Shown in pieces: positions 41,432-50,474 of a DNA stretch of 64,000 nt (position 1 is the first letter of the stretch; each line of letters begins with the position of its first letter). The notes under the pieces were generated by a model. It did not search any database and was not told the origin of the DNA. It saw only the letters and a program-made list of their open reading frames with translations. Both the position numbers and the translations under genes were made by a program. The stretch is from Cedecea sp000277545 (lineage in GTDB: Bacteria; Pseudomonadota; Gammaproteobacteria; Enterobacterales; Enterobacteriaceae), in NCBI GenBank assembly GCA_050847315.1, contig CP193791.1; one strand, written 5' to 3'.

Positions 41432-41827
41432 TTAATGGAGCGAGAAAACCAACTCCCACGGCATATACCATAAGTTGGCCAGCACCATTAGCATCAGCGC
41501 GCACCAGGTGGCACTCATGCCGGAACGGCGCCAGCGGATCAGGCGATGATGGTATCCGTAGTAGTGCAGCAGGCGTCCGGCCAGCAGCATAATACCGCAA
41601 ATATGCACCATCCAGGTTTCGGCGCCGTCCATCTCCATCAGCAGTAAAAGCAGCAGGGAAATGGGAATATATTCCACCGCATTACCGTGAATACGGATGG
41701 CGCTTTGGAGTTCACTAAAGCCGCCGTCGCCGTAGGAGACCCGGTACTGCATTCGCAGGCGAACAACGTCGAACGAAAACTTAATTAACAGCAGAGCAGC
41801 CAGCACCGCATACAGCGCGCTTACCAT
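41432..41827 (-). CDS. yecN: MAPEG-family membrane protein YecN
   Basis: A 131-residue protein with four hydrophobic segments and the MAPEG family sequence 'RIHGNAVEYIPISLLLL' and 'GRLLHYYGYH'. Related proteins handle glutathione and eicosanoids. The bacterial role is unknown. It lies upstream of cmoA in the same orientation. Confidence 0.9.
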   Translation of the reverse strand: MVSALYAVLAALLLIKFSFDVVRLRMQYRVSYGDGGFSELQSAIRIHGNAVEYIPISLLLLLLMEMDGAETWMVHICGIMLLAGRLLHYYGYHHRLIRWRRSGMSATWCALMLMVLANLWYMPWELVFSLH

Positions 41828-41897
41828 ATTAACTCCATGTCGTAACAGTTACGGCTCACGCTATGATAGCTCGCAAGCGGAGTGCTGTCGCTAGCGC

Positions 41898-42716
41898 TCA
41901 GAAAAGTGTGGCCTGTTGCGGGATGGCGGGTGGAGCCCCTAATTCAGGAAAAACGTGCTGCAGCGCTGGCCACAGGGTATGAACCAGCTCCGGCGCCTGG
42001 GCAATGTCCGGGGTGTGGAGAAAAAGGTATGGCGTTGTTTTTGCCGTCCATTCAGGCAACTTTTTTAACCAGACATCAAACAGCTCGGCATTTTGCGTCA
42101 TGTTGTCGCTGCCGATAAATCGCACCAGAGGATGGCTGGCCGTGACAATGGCATGCACCGGAACTTTGGGCTTTTTACGTTGGGCTTCCCGCACCGCCTC
42201 GTTGTGCGGCACGGCGCTGTGAATCGGGCGGCTGTCGAGAATGGCTCGATTCACTTTCCTGTCATGCAGGCCGCGATTCAATGCCTGTTCATCCGCACCT
42301 TTGTCGAAAAAGGCCGGGTGCCGGACTTCAACGCCATAGGTGAACTCCGCGGGCAATGCATCCAGAAAATGCCACAGCGCCGGGAGGTCGCCAGGCCCGA
42401 AAGTGGCCGGCAATTGAAGCCAGTATTGGCCTATTCTGCCCGCTAGCGGCGACATGCGGTCGAAAAACTCGGCGGTGAGGTCGCCGCAGTTGCGAAGGGC
42501 GGCGGTATGGGAAATGGTGGCGGGAAATTTAAAACAGAAGCGAAAACTGTCGCCCGTCATTTCCCGCCAGCGCTGTACGATTTCCGCTTTTGGCAGAGCG
42601 TACAGCGTGGTGTTGCCTTCCACACAGTTGAAGTGGCGGGCATAATCTTCCAGCGAAGTGATGCCCAGCCGGTTCCATTTCGGGTGCTGCCACTGGGGAA
42701 GGCCGATATAAATCAT
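41898..42716 (-). CDS. yecE: DUF72 family protein YecE
   Basis: A 272-residue protein resembling YecE (TIM-barrel-like DUF72; 'IYIGLPQWQHPKW' and 'FCFKFPATISH'). Function is not established. The start overlaps the yecD stop (ATGA). Confidence 0.92.
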   Translation of the reverse strand: MIYIGLPQWQHPKWNRLGITSLEDYARHFNCVEGNTTLYALPKAEIVQRWREMTGDSFRFCFKFPATISHTAALRNCGDLTAEFFDRMSPLAGRIGQYWLQLPATFGPGDLPALWHFLDALPAEFTYGVEVRHPAFFDKGADEQALNRGLHDRKVNRAILDSRPIHSAVPHNEAVREAQRKKPKVPVHAIVTASHPLVRFIGSDNMTQNAELFDVWLKKLPEWTAKTTPYLFLHTPDIAQAPELVHTLWPALQHVFPELGAPPAIPQQATLF

Positions 42717-43279
42717 AGCGAAGCAATTATCTCGTCGGTGCTGCGAATGCGGGAGATACGCGGGAAGATGAACTTCAGGCTGTGATTATGCTGCTCGGCG
42801 CTGGCGGCGCTGCAGGCATCCTCAGCCAGAACCAACGAGAACCCCATTTCCCAGGCGTTACGTGCGGTGGACTCGACGCCAATATTGGTCGAAATACCGC
42901 AAAGGACGAGGGTATCGATGCCGCGGCGGCGCAGCTGTAGCTCGAGGTCTGTGCCGTAAAACGCTCCCCACTGGCGTTTGGTGACTTCAATGTCACTGTC
43001 TTTTTTACCGAGCGCGGCCGGGTAGCTCCACCAGTTTTCAGGCAGGGCATGGCCCGGAGGTGCGGCATCAACAGGTTGTTTCAGGGCTTCTGCGTAATCG
43101 GCTGACCAGCCCACGCGCACCATCACCACCGGCGAACCGCTGGCGCGGAATTTCTCGGCCAGGCGCGCGGCACGAGCCACGATGTCGCTGGCGCTGTGGG
43201 GGCCACCGGCAAACGGTAAAATGCCGTCCTGCAGGTCAATCACCACCAGGGCAGTACGAGATGCGTTGAGTTGTGTCAT
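42713..43279 (-). CDS. yecD: Isochorismatase-family hydrolase YecD
   Basis: A 188-residue protein with 'ALVVIDLQDGILPFAGG' (Asp of the triad), a Lys in 'VTKRQWGAFYGT' and Cys in 'VLCGISTNIGVESTAR'. It has the length of E. coli YecD. The ATG at 43279 is preferred over one six codons upstream for that reason. Substrate unknown. Divergent from aspS across a 268-nt gap. Confidence 0.92.
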   Translation of the reverse strand: MTQLNASRTALVVIDLQDGILPFAGGPHSASDIVARAARLAEKFRASGSPVVMVRVGWSADYAEALKQPVDAAPPGHALPENWWSYPAALGKKDSDIEVTKRQWGAFYGTDLELQLRRRGIDTLVLCGISTNIGVESTARNAWEMGFSLVLAEDACSAASAEQHNHSLKFIFPRISRIRSTDEIIASL

Positions 43280-43547
43280 TGTGACTCCGGTTAACATTGG
43301 GGTTAAGGGTCAATACCTTACGCTGGAAGCCAGGTTGCTGAGTTTACAAATTTTGTTAATTTTTGTGAGAATCTGCAATACCGGCGCTGCGATTCGCGCC
43401 AGTCGGCGGTTTCGGGGTTATCGCCAGCCATTATTTCCAGTATAATAGCCCCCTTTTTTCATCCAGTTGTGACAGTCGAAATAGCTGCCACCAAAGCGCC
43501 TGCCGTCGCAGGTGGCGGGTCGCGTGCAGCTGATTAAGGGATATCTC

Positions 43548-45320
43548 ATGCGTACAGTATATTGCGGGCAGCTCAATCAATCCCATGTGGGACAGCAAGT
43601 AACGCTTAGTGGGTGGGTCAATCGTCGCCGTGACCTCGGTAGCCTTATCTTTATTGATATGCGCGATCGTGAGGGCATCGTGCAGGTGTTTTTCGACCCG
43701 GACCGTCAGGAAGCGTTCCAGCTCGCCTCTGAACTGCGTAATGAGTTCTGTATTCAGGTTGTTGGCACCGTGCGTGCTCGCGACGAGCGCAACGTTAATA
43801 AAGATATGGCGACCGGCGAAGTGGAAGTGTTTGCCACCGAACTGACCATCATTAACCGCTCTGACGTGCTGCCGCTGGACTCCAACCACGTTAATACCGA
43901 AGAAGCGCGCCTGAAGTACCGTTACCTGGATCTCCGTCGTCCAGAAATGGCTCAGCGCCTGAAAACTCGCGCAAAAATTACCAGCTTCGTGCGCCGCTTT
44001 ATGGACGACCACGGTTTCCTCGATATTGAAACCCCAATGCTGACCAAAGCTACGCCAGAAGGTGCACGTGACTATCTGGTGCCTTCCCGCGTCCATAAAG
44101 GTAAATTCTACGCGCTGCCGCAGTCTCCTCAGCTGTTCAAACAGCTGCTGATGATGTCCGGCTTTGACCGCTACTATCAGATCGTGAAATGTTTCCGCGA
44201 CGAAGACCTGCGCGCCGACCGTCAGCCAGAATTTACCCAGATCGACGTTGAAACGTCCTTCATGACCGCGCCACAGGTGCGTGAAGTGATGGAAGACCTG
44301 GTGCGCAAACTGTGGATCAACACCATTAACGTTGACCTGGGCGACTTCCCGGTGATGACTTTCGCCGAAGCTGAGCGCCGCTACGGCTCCGACAAGCCGG
44401 ACCTGCGTAATCCGCTGGAGCTGGTGGATGTGGCTGACCTGGTCAAAGACGTAGAGTTTAAGGTCTTCTCCGGCCCGGCAAACGACGCCAAAGGCCGCGT
44501 TGCCGCACTGCGTGTGCCGGGTGGCGCACAGATCAGCCGTAAACAGATTGACGACTACGGCAAGTTCATCGAAATTTACGGCGCTCGCGGCCTGGCGTAC
44601 ATCAAGGTTAACGAACGTGCGAAAGGCATCGAAGGGATCACCAGCCCGGTCGCCAAGTTCCTGAACGCGGATATCGTGGAAGCTATCCTGGCTCGTACCG
44701 GCGCAGCCGACGGCGACATGATCTTCTTCGGCGCGGACAGCAAGAAAGTGGTTGCCGACGCGCTGGGCGCACTGCGTCTGAAAATCGGTAAAGATTTGCA
44801 GTTAACCGATGAGAAAAAATGGGCGCCGCTGTGGGTGGTTGACTTCCCAATGTTTGAAGACAACGGCGAAGGCGGCCTGACCGCGATGCACCACCCGTTC
44901 ACCGCGCCAAAAGACATGACGCCGGAACAACTGGCTGCTCAGCCGGAAACCGCGATTGCCAACGCCTACGATATGGTTATCAACGGCTACGAAGTGGGCG
45001 GTGGATCCGTGCGTATTCACAACGGCCAGATGCAGCAGACCGTGTTCGGCATTCTGGGCATTAACGAGCAGGAACAGCGCGAGAAATTCGGCTTCCTGCT
45101 GGACGCGCTGAAGTACGGTACGCCGCCTCATGCGGGCCTGGCGTTTGGTCTGGATCGCCTGACCATGCTGCTGACCGGCACCGACAACATCCGTGACGTT
45201 ATCGCCTTCCCGAAAACCACGGCTGCCGCCTGTCTGATGACCGAAGCGCCAAGCTTCGCTAACCCGGCTTCGCTTGCCGAGCTGGGGATTGAAGTCATCA
45301 AAAAGGCAGAGAAAAACTGA
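43548..45320 (+). CDS. aspS: Aspartyl-tRNA synthetase
   Basis: A 590-residue class II synthetase with an N-terminal anticodon-binding OB domain, the catalytic core with motif 2 (FRDEDLRADRQPEFTQID) and motif 3 (GLAFGLDRLTMLLTG), and the bacterial insertion domain. The ATG at 43548 matches E. coli length; the upstream frame is leader. It overlaps nudB by one base (TGATG). Confidence 0.97.
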   Translation: MRTVYCGQLNQSHVGQQVTLSGWVNRRRDLGSLIFIDMRDREGIVQVFFDPDRQEAFQLASELRNEFCIQVVGTVRARDERNVNKDMATGEVEVFATELTIINRSDVLPLDSNHVNTEEARLKYRYLDLRRPEMAQRLKTRAKITSFVRRFMDDHGFLDIETPMLTKATPEGARDYLVPSRVHKGKFYALPQSPQLFKQLLMMSGFDRYYQIVKCFRDEDLRADRQPEFTQIDVETSFMTAPQVREVMEDLVRKLWINTINVDLGDFPVMTFAEAERRYGSDKPDLRNPLELVDVADLVKDVEFKVFSGPANDAKGRVAALRVPGGAQISRKQIDDYGKFIEIYGARGLAYIKVNERAKGIEGITSPVAKFLNADIVEAILARTGAADGDMIFFGADSKKVVADALGALRLKIGKDLQLTDEKKWAPLWVVDFPMFEDNGEGGLTAMHHPFTAPKDMTPEQLAAQPETAIANAYDMVINGYEVGGGSVRIHNGQMQQTVFGILGINEQEQREKFGFLLDALKYGTPPHAGLAFGLDRLTMLLTGTDNIRDVIAFPKTTAAACLMTEAPSFANPASLAELGIEVIKKAEKN

Positions 45321-45763
45321 TGCCTTATAAGCGTCCCGTTTCGGTTCTGGTGGTCATTTACGCAGAAGATACGAAGCGGGTGCTGATGTTACAGCGGCGC
45401 GACGATCCTGATTTTTGGCAGTCGGTCACCGGCAGCCTTGAAGAAGGGGAAAGCGCGCTGCATGCCGCCCGGCGTGAAGTAAAGGAAGAGGTCGCTATCG
45501 ACGTGCTCAATGAGCCGCTGCCGTTAGTTGACTGCCAGCGCCGGGTGGAGTTTGAGATATTTACTCATTTGCGTCATCGCTACGCGCCGGGGATCACGCG
45601 CAATACGGAATCGTGGTTCTGTCTTGCGCTGCCTCATGAACGCCAGATTACGATTACCGAACATCTGGCCTGGAAATGGGTGCCCGCCGAAGAGGCGGCC
45701 CTGATGACCAAGTCATGGAGCAACCGGCAGGCGATTGAAGAGTTTGTAATTGATGCCGCCTGA
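45320..45763 (+). CDS. nudB: Dihydroneopterin triphosphate diphosphatase NudB
   Basis: A 147-residue Nudix hydrolase with the Nudix box GSLEEGESALHAARREVKEE. It removes diphosphate from dihydroneopterin triphosphate in folate synthesis. Overlaps aspS, and yebC follows 23 nt later. Confidence 0.93.
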   Translation: MPYKRPVSVLVVIYAEDTKRVLMLQRRDDPDFWQSVTGSLEEGESALHAARREVKEEVAIDVLNEPLPLVDCQRRVEFEIFTHLRHRYAPGITRNTESWFCLALPHERQITITEHLAWKWVPAEEAALMTKSWSNRQAIEEFVIDAA

Positions 45764-45786
45764 TACAGGCGCTTTTGGAGATTGTT

Positions 45787-46527
45787 ATGGCAGGTCATAG
45801 TAAGTGGGCCAACACGAAACACCGCAAAGCGGCACAGGATGCCAAGCGCGGTAAGATTTTCACCAAAATTATTCGCGAGCTGGTAACGGCTGCCCGTCTG
45901 GGCGGCGGTGATGCAGGGTCTAACCCGCGTCTGCGCGCAGCTATCGATAAAGCGCTGTCGAACAACATGACGCGCGACACCCTGAACCGTGCGATTGCAC
46001 GCGGCGTGGGCGGCGATGATGATGCGAACATGGAAACCATCATTTATGAAGGTTACGGCCCTGGCGGCTCTGCCGTGATGGTGGAATGCCTGAGCGACAA
46101 CCGTAACCGTACCGTTGCCGAAGTGCGTCACGCGTTCAACAAATGCGGCGGGAATCTGGGCACCGACGGCTCCGTTGCTTATTTGTTCACCAAGAAAGGG
46201 GTTATCTCCTTCGAAGCAGGTGACGAAGATCAGATTATGGAAGCTGCGCTGGAAGCGGGTGCTGAAGACGTCGTGACCTTCGACGATGGCGCTATCGACG
46301 TTTACACCGCATGGGAAGAGATGGGCGCGGTGAAAGATGCGCTGGAAGCAGCGGGCCTGAAGGCGGACAACGCAGAAGTTTCCATGATCCCTTCCACCAA
46401 AGCAGACATGGATGCGGACACCGCGCCTAAGCTGATGCGTCTGATCGACATGCTGGAAGATTGTGACGACGTGCAGGAGGTTTACCACAACGGTGAGATC
46501 TCCGACGAGGTGGCGGCTACCCTTTAA
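45787..46527 (+). CDS. yebC: YebC/TACO1-family protein
   Basis: A 246-residue protein starting MAGHSKWANTKHRK. The family has been linked to transcriptional control and to translation of difficult proline-containing sequences. It is directly upstream of ruvC, a conserved neighbourhood. Confidence 0.95.
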   Translation: MAGHSKWANTKHRKAAQDAKRGKIFTKIIRELVTAARLGGGDAGSNPRLRAAIDKALSNNMTRDTLNRAIARGVGGDDDANMETIIYEGYGPGGSAVMVECLSDNRNRTVAEVRHAFNKCGGNLGTDGSVAYLFTKKGVISFEAGDEDQIMEAALEAGAEDVVTFDDGAIDVYTAWEEMGAVKDALEAAGLKADNAEVSMIPSTKADMDADTAPKLMRLIDMLEDCDDVQEVYHNGEISDEVAATL

Positions 46528-46567
46528 TGGCGCAGCCAATATCTGACCTGTACTCAGGAGACGCGTG

Positions 46568-47089
46568 ATGGCGATTATTCTCGGCATCGACCCGGGATCG
46601 CGCGTCACCGGTTACGGCGTTATCCGCCAGACCGGGCGGCAGTTGACCTATCTGGGCAGCGGCTGTATCCGAACGCAGGTTGCCGACTTGCCCTCGCGTC
46701 TGAAGCTTATCTACGCGGGGGTGAGCGAAATCATTACTCAGTTCCAGCCCGAGTATTTTGCCATCGAGCAGGTGTTTATGGCGAAAAATGCGGATTCCGC
46801 GCTTAAGCTGGGGCAGGCGCGCGGCGCGGCCATTGTCGCAGCGGTGAATGCTGACCTGCCGGTGTTTGAGTACGCGGCACGTCAGGTAAAGCAAACCGTG
46901 GTGGGCATAGGCAGCGCGGAGAAAAGCCAGGTGCAGCACATGGTGCGCACGCTGCTTAAGCTCCCGGCCAACCCGCAGGCGGATGCGGCGGATGCGTTGG
47001 CTATCGCCATTACGCATTGCCATGTGACACAAAACTCGGTCCAGATGAGCGAATCGCGGCTTAATTTGGCGCGAGGGCGATTAAAATAA
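46568..47089 (+). CDS. ruvC: Holliday-junction resolvase RuvC
   Basis: A 173-residue endonuclease with acidic catalytic residues in LGIDPGSRVTGYG (Asp7), FAIEQVF (Glu) and 'NPQADAADALAIAI' (Asp pair). It cuts junctions held by RuvAB. The ATG at 46568 gives the E. coli length; GTG 46565 is disregarded. Confidence 0.97.
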   Translation: MAIILGIDPGSRVTGYGVIRQTGRQLTYLGSGCIRTQVADLPSRLKLIYAGVSEIITQFQPEYFAIEQVFMAKNADSALKLGQARGAAIVAAVNADLPVFEYAARQVKQTVVGIGSAEKSQVQHMVRTLLKLPANPQADAADALAIAITHCHVTQNSVQMSESRLNLARGRLK

Positions 47090-47093
47090 TTAA

Positions 47094-47120
47094 GGCTGGA
47101 TATCTATCCAGCCTTTTTTA
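47094..47120 (+). promoter_or_regulatory. LexA box of ruvAB, overlapping a terminator of ruvC
   Basis: CTGGATATCTATCCAG (47096-47111) is a LexA box of the CTG-N10-CAG form, matching the known site of ruvAB in E. coli as I recall it. The same palindrome is a hairpin (GGCTGG/CCAGCC) followed by TTTTTTA, able to terminate ruvC transcripts. It lies 61 nt before the ruvA start. Confidence 0.85.
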
Positions 47121-47171
47121 TATCATAGCGTTACTTTTTCGCGCATCAACGTAAATACGCAGGAGCACATT

Positions 47172-47783
47172 GTGATAGGTCGACTCAGAGGCATCGTTCT
47201 GGAAAAGCAGCCCCCATTGGTATTGCTGGAAACCAACGGCGTGGGTTACGAAGTGTATATGCCGATGACCTGCTTCTATGAGCTGCCGGACATTGGCAAA
47301 GAGGCGGTGGTGTTCACTCAGTTCGTGGTGCGTGAAGACGCTCAGCTGCTTTACGGGTTTAACAATAAGCAGGAACGGACGCTGTTCCGTGAGCTGATTA
47401 AAGTGAACGGCGTGGGGCCAAAACTGGCGCTGGCTATTCTCTCCGGGATGTCGGCTCAGCAGTTCGTGAATGCCGTCGAGCGCGAAGAAATTGGCTCCCT
47501 TATCAAGCTGCCGGGCGTGGGTAAGAAAACCGCCGAGCGCCTGATTGTGGAGATGAAAGACCGCTTCAAAGGTATGCATGGCGACCTGTTTACCCCTGCA
47601 GCCGATCTGGTGCTAACCTCGCCGGATAACGGCCAGGCAGACGATGCCGAGCAGGAAGCCGTTGCTGCCCTCGTTTCTCTGGGCTATAAACCACAGGAAG
47701 CCAGCCGCATGGTCAGCAAAGTGGGCCGTGCCGGTGCCGACAGCGAAACCCTGATCCGCGAAGCGCTCCGCGCGGCGCTATGA
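47172..47783 (+). CDS. ruvA: Holliday-junction DNA helicase subunit RuvA
   Basis: A 203-residue protein starting with GTG 47172. It has an N-terminal OB fold and two helix-hairpin-helix motifs (VNGVGPKLALAIL and LPGVGKKTAERLI). It binds junctions and loads RuvB. SOS-regulated through the upstream LexA box. Confidence 0.96.
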   Translation: MIGRLRGIVLEKQPPLVLLETNGVGYEVYMPMTCFYELPDIGKEAVVFTQFVVREDAQLLYGFNNKQERTLFRELIKVNGVGPKLALAILSGMSAQQFVNAVEREEIGSLIKLPGVGKKTAERLIVEMKDRFKGMHGDLFTPAADLVLTSPDNGQADDAEQEAVAALVSLGYKPQEASRMVSKVGRAGADSETLIREALRAAL

Positions 47784-47791
47784 GGTAGAGG

Positions 47792-48802
47792 ATGATTGAA
47801 GCAGACCGCCTGGTATCCCCAGGAAATATCACCCAGGACGAGTTAATCGATCGTGCCATTCGCCCGAAGCTGCTCGAAGAGTATGTCGGGCAACCGCACG
47901 TGCGCTCGCAGATGGAAATCTTCATTCAGGCGGCCAAGCTGCGCGGCGATGCGCTCGATCATCTGCTGATTTTTGGCCCACCGGGGCTGGGGAAAACCAC
48001 CCTGGCTAACATCGTGGCCAACGAAATGGGCGTGAATTTGCGAACCACCTCCGGCCCGGTGCTGGAGAAAGCTGGCGATCTGGCGGCAATGCTAACCAAT
48101 CTTGAGCCTCACGACGTACTGTTTATCGATGAGATCCACCGCCTTTCCCCGGTGGTGGAAGAGGTGCTGTATCCGGCGATGGAAGACTATCAGCTGGATA
48201 TCATGATTGGCGAAGGCCCGGCTGCACGTTCGATTAAAATCGATCTCCCGCCGTTCACCCTGATTGGCGCGACCACCCGCGCGGGCTCCCTGACTTCGCC
48301 CCTGCGCGACCGTTTCGGCATTGTGCAGCGCCTGGAGTTTTATCAGGTGGCCGACCTGCAGCATATTGTCGGGCGTAGCGCTAGCGTGCTTGGGCTGGAG
48401 ATGAGCGATGATGGTGCTCTGGAAGTTGCCCGCCGCGCTCGCGGTACGCCGCGTATTGCCAACCGCTTACTTCGCCGCGTTCGCGACTTTGCCGAAGTAA
48501 AGCATGACGGGGCGATTACTGCCGAAGTAGCAGCGCAGGCGCTGGACATGCTGAATGTGGATAGCGAAGGATTTGATTACATGGACCGCAAGCTGTTGCT
48601 GGCGGTGATCGACAAGTTCCTCGGTGGCCCGGTTGGGCTGGATAACCTTGCCGCCGCTATCGGCGAAGAGCGAGAAACCATTGAGGACGTGCTGGAGCCG
48701 TTCCTGATTCAGCAGGGCTTTCTGCAGCGAACGCCGCGCGGGCGTATTGCCACGCCGCGGGCCTGGACGCACTTTGGGATTGTCCCTCCGGCTCAGCCGT
48801 GA
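47792..48802 (+). CDS. ruvB: Holliday-junction branch-migration ATPase RuvB
   Basis: A 336-residue AAA+ motor with Walker A GPPGLGKTTL, Walker B LFIDEIHRL and the sensor motif GATTRAGSL. The hexamer drives branch migration with RuvA. 8 nt separate it from ruvA. Confidence 0.97.
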   Translation: MIEADRLVSPGNITQDELIDRAIRPKLLEEYVGQPHVRSQMEIFIQAAKLRGDALDHLLIFGPPGLGKTTLANIVANEMGVNLRTTSGPVLEKAGDLAAMLTNLEPHDVLFIDEIHRLSPVVEEVLYPAMEDYQLDIMIGEGPAARSIKIDLPPFTLIGATTRAGSLTSPLRDRFGIVQRLEFYQVADLQHIVGRSASVLGLEMSDDGALEVARRARGTPRIANRLLRRVRDFAEVKHDGAITAEVAAQALDMLNVDSEGFDYMDRKLLLAVIDKFLGGPVGLDNLAAAIGEERETIEDVLEPFLIQQGFLQRTPRGRIATPRAWTHFGIVPPAQP

Positions 48803-48815
48803 ATATTACGCAATA

Positions 48816-48841
48816 AAAAAGGCGCCTCATGGCGCCTTTTT
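48816..48841. terminator. Bidirectional terminator ruvB/znuB
   Basis: GGCGCC TCAT GGCGCC flanked by A-run and T-run, between convergent ruvB and znuB. Confidence 0.85.
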
Positions 48842-48857
48842 CGTGTCTACGTGAGGT

Positions 48858-49643
48858 TTAAGCCGGCTGCTTTTTAGCCATGCTAAGAATAAACAGCGCG
48901 GCGGCGGCCAGCACTACGGATGGACCTGCCGGAGTATCGTAAAGTGCCGAGAAAGCCAGCCCACCGGTGACGGCAATCATACCAATGAGAACCGCAAAGC
49001 CCGCCATTTGTTCAGGCGTTCGGGCGAAGCGTCGTGCGGTTGCGGCCGGTATAATCAGCAGTGAGGTAATGATGAGCGCCCCGACGAATTTCATTGCAAC
49101 ACCGATGGTGAGGGCGGTCACCAGCATCAACAGCATTTTCACTCGCTGAAGATTGACGCCGTCCACGTGGGCAAGGTCCGGGCTGATGGTCATCGCCAGC
49201 AGGCTACGCCACTGCCAGGCCAGTACGCCAAGCACCACGGCCACGCCAGCGGCAATGGAGATAATGTCCGACGGCGTGACTGACAGTAAATCGCCGAAAA
49301 GGTAAGCCATGAGATCGACGCGGACGTTAGACATCAGGCTGACCACCACCAGACCGAGCGACAGGGCGCTGTGCGCCATAATACCCAGCAGAGTATCAAT
49401 GGCGAGGTGAGGGCGTTTCTCCAGCCAGACCAGGCCAATAGCAAGTAACAACGTCACTGCGATAACGGCATAAAAAGGGTTCACATTGAGCAGCAGACCA
49501 AACGCGACGCCCAGCAATGAGGCGTGAGCCAGCGTATCGCCAAAATAAGACATCCGACGCCAGACCACAAAAGAGCCCAGCGGCCCTGCCGCACAGGCGA
49601 GCAAAATCCCGGCCAGCCAGCCGGGCAACAACAATTCAAGCAT
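48858..49643 (-). CDS. znuB: Zinc ABC transporter permease ZnuB
   Basis: A 261-residue membrane protein of the ABC-3 family with about eight helices. It imports Zn2+ with ZnuC and ZnuA. It begins in the stop of znuC (1-nt overlap). Confidence 0.95.
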   Translation of the reverse strand: MLELLLPGWLAGILLACAAGPLGSFVVWRRMSYFGDTLAHASLLGVAFGLLLNVNPFYAVIAVTLLLAIGLVWLEKRPHLAIDTLLGIMAHSALSLGLVVVSLMSNVRVDLMAYLFGDLLSVTPSDIISIAAGVAVVLGVLAWQWRSLLAMTISPDLAHVDGVNLQRVKMLLMLVTALTIGVAMKFVGALIITSLLIIPAATARRFARTPEQMAGFAVLIGMIAVTGGLAFSALYDTPAGPSVVLAAAALFILSMAKKQPA

Positions 49644-50395
49644 TACTGTCCATTCCCTCTGCGCAGAACGATGCGACCCTGCAGATCGTGACGGTGGTTA
49701 TGATGGTGGCGATAAATGCCCAGTTGTTCGGCACCGATGGGCCCAAACATCGAGATAAACTCAGGATGGGTGGAGACGACTTCTGGCGTACCGGAGCAGC
49801 AAATATGGTGGTTCAGGCACAGTACCTCATCGGTTTTGGCCATGACGAGGTGCAGATCATGAGAAACCATCAGCACCGCGCAGTTCAGCTCATGGCGAAG
49901 CTGGTCAATCAGATTATAAAGCGCGAGCTGGCCGTTGACGTCCACGCCCTGGGTGGGTTCATCCAGTACCAGCAGGTGAGGCTCATTCAACAACGCTCGC
50001 GCCAGCAGAACGCGTTGGTTTTCACCGCCAGAGAGCTTCTGCATTGGCGCATCTATCAAATGAGCAGCCTGCACGCGTTTAAGTGCCGGGAGAATGTCGG
50101 CTTTTTTCACTCCCGGACGCAGGCGCAGGAAACGACTAACCGTGAGCGGCAGCGTGGCGTCCAAATGAAGTTTTTGCGGCACGTAGCCAATGCGCAGATG
50201 CTGGTCGCGCTTGATGACACCCTGATCGGGTGTGACCAGCCCAAGCACGACACGCACTAAGGTGGATTTACCGGCACCGTTAGGCCCCAGCAACGTAAGA
50301 ATACGGCCGGGCTTTAGCGCAAGTGAGATATCAGCCAGCACGCGTCGCTGGCCAAAAGAGACCGAGATATTTTCCAGTTCAACCAAATTTGTCAT
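49643..50395 (-). CDS. znuC: Zinc ABC transporter ATPase ZnuC
   Basis: A 250-residue ATPase with Walker A GPNGAGKSTL, signature LSGGENQRV and Walker B LLVLDEPTQGVD. The His-containing C-terminus fits ZnuC. It is divergent from znuA and shares the Zur box with it. Confidence 0.96.
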   Translation of the reverse strand: MTNLVELENISVSFGQRRVLADISLALKPGRILTLLGPNGAGKSTLVRVVLGLVTPDQGVIKRDQHLRIGYVPQKLHLDATLPLTVSRFLRLRPGVKKADILPALKRVQAAHLIDAPMQKLSGGENQRVLLARALLNEPHLLVLDEPTQGVDVNGQLALYNLIDQLRHELNCAVLMVSHDLHLVMAKTDEVLCLNHHICCSGTPEVVSTHPEFISMFGPIGAEQLGIYRHHHNHRHDLQGRIVLRRGNGQ

Positions 50396-50425
50396 GACAA
50401 TTTCAGGGGTTGCATAAGTTAGCGG

Positions 50426-50442
50426 ATGTTATAATATCACAA
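50426..50442. promoter_or_regulatory. Zur box of the znu divergent promoters
   Basis: ATGTTATAATATCACAA lies between znuC and znuA and matches the known Zur operator of znuABC. Zn-bound Zur would repress both directions. Confidence 0.85.
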
Positions 50443-50474
50443 TTATTCTGATTTCCACGATGATAAGTTGCATT

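Noticed and set aside
45634..46608. 324-codon antisense frame over yebC/nudB
   Set aside because: Covers two conserved genes; no independent evidence.
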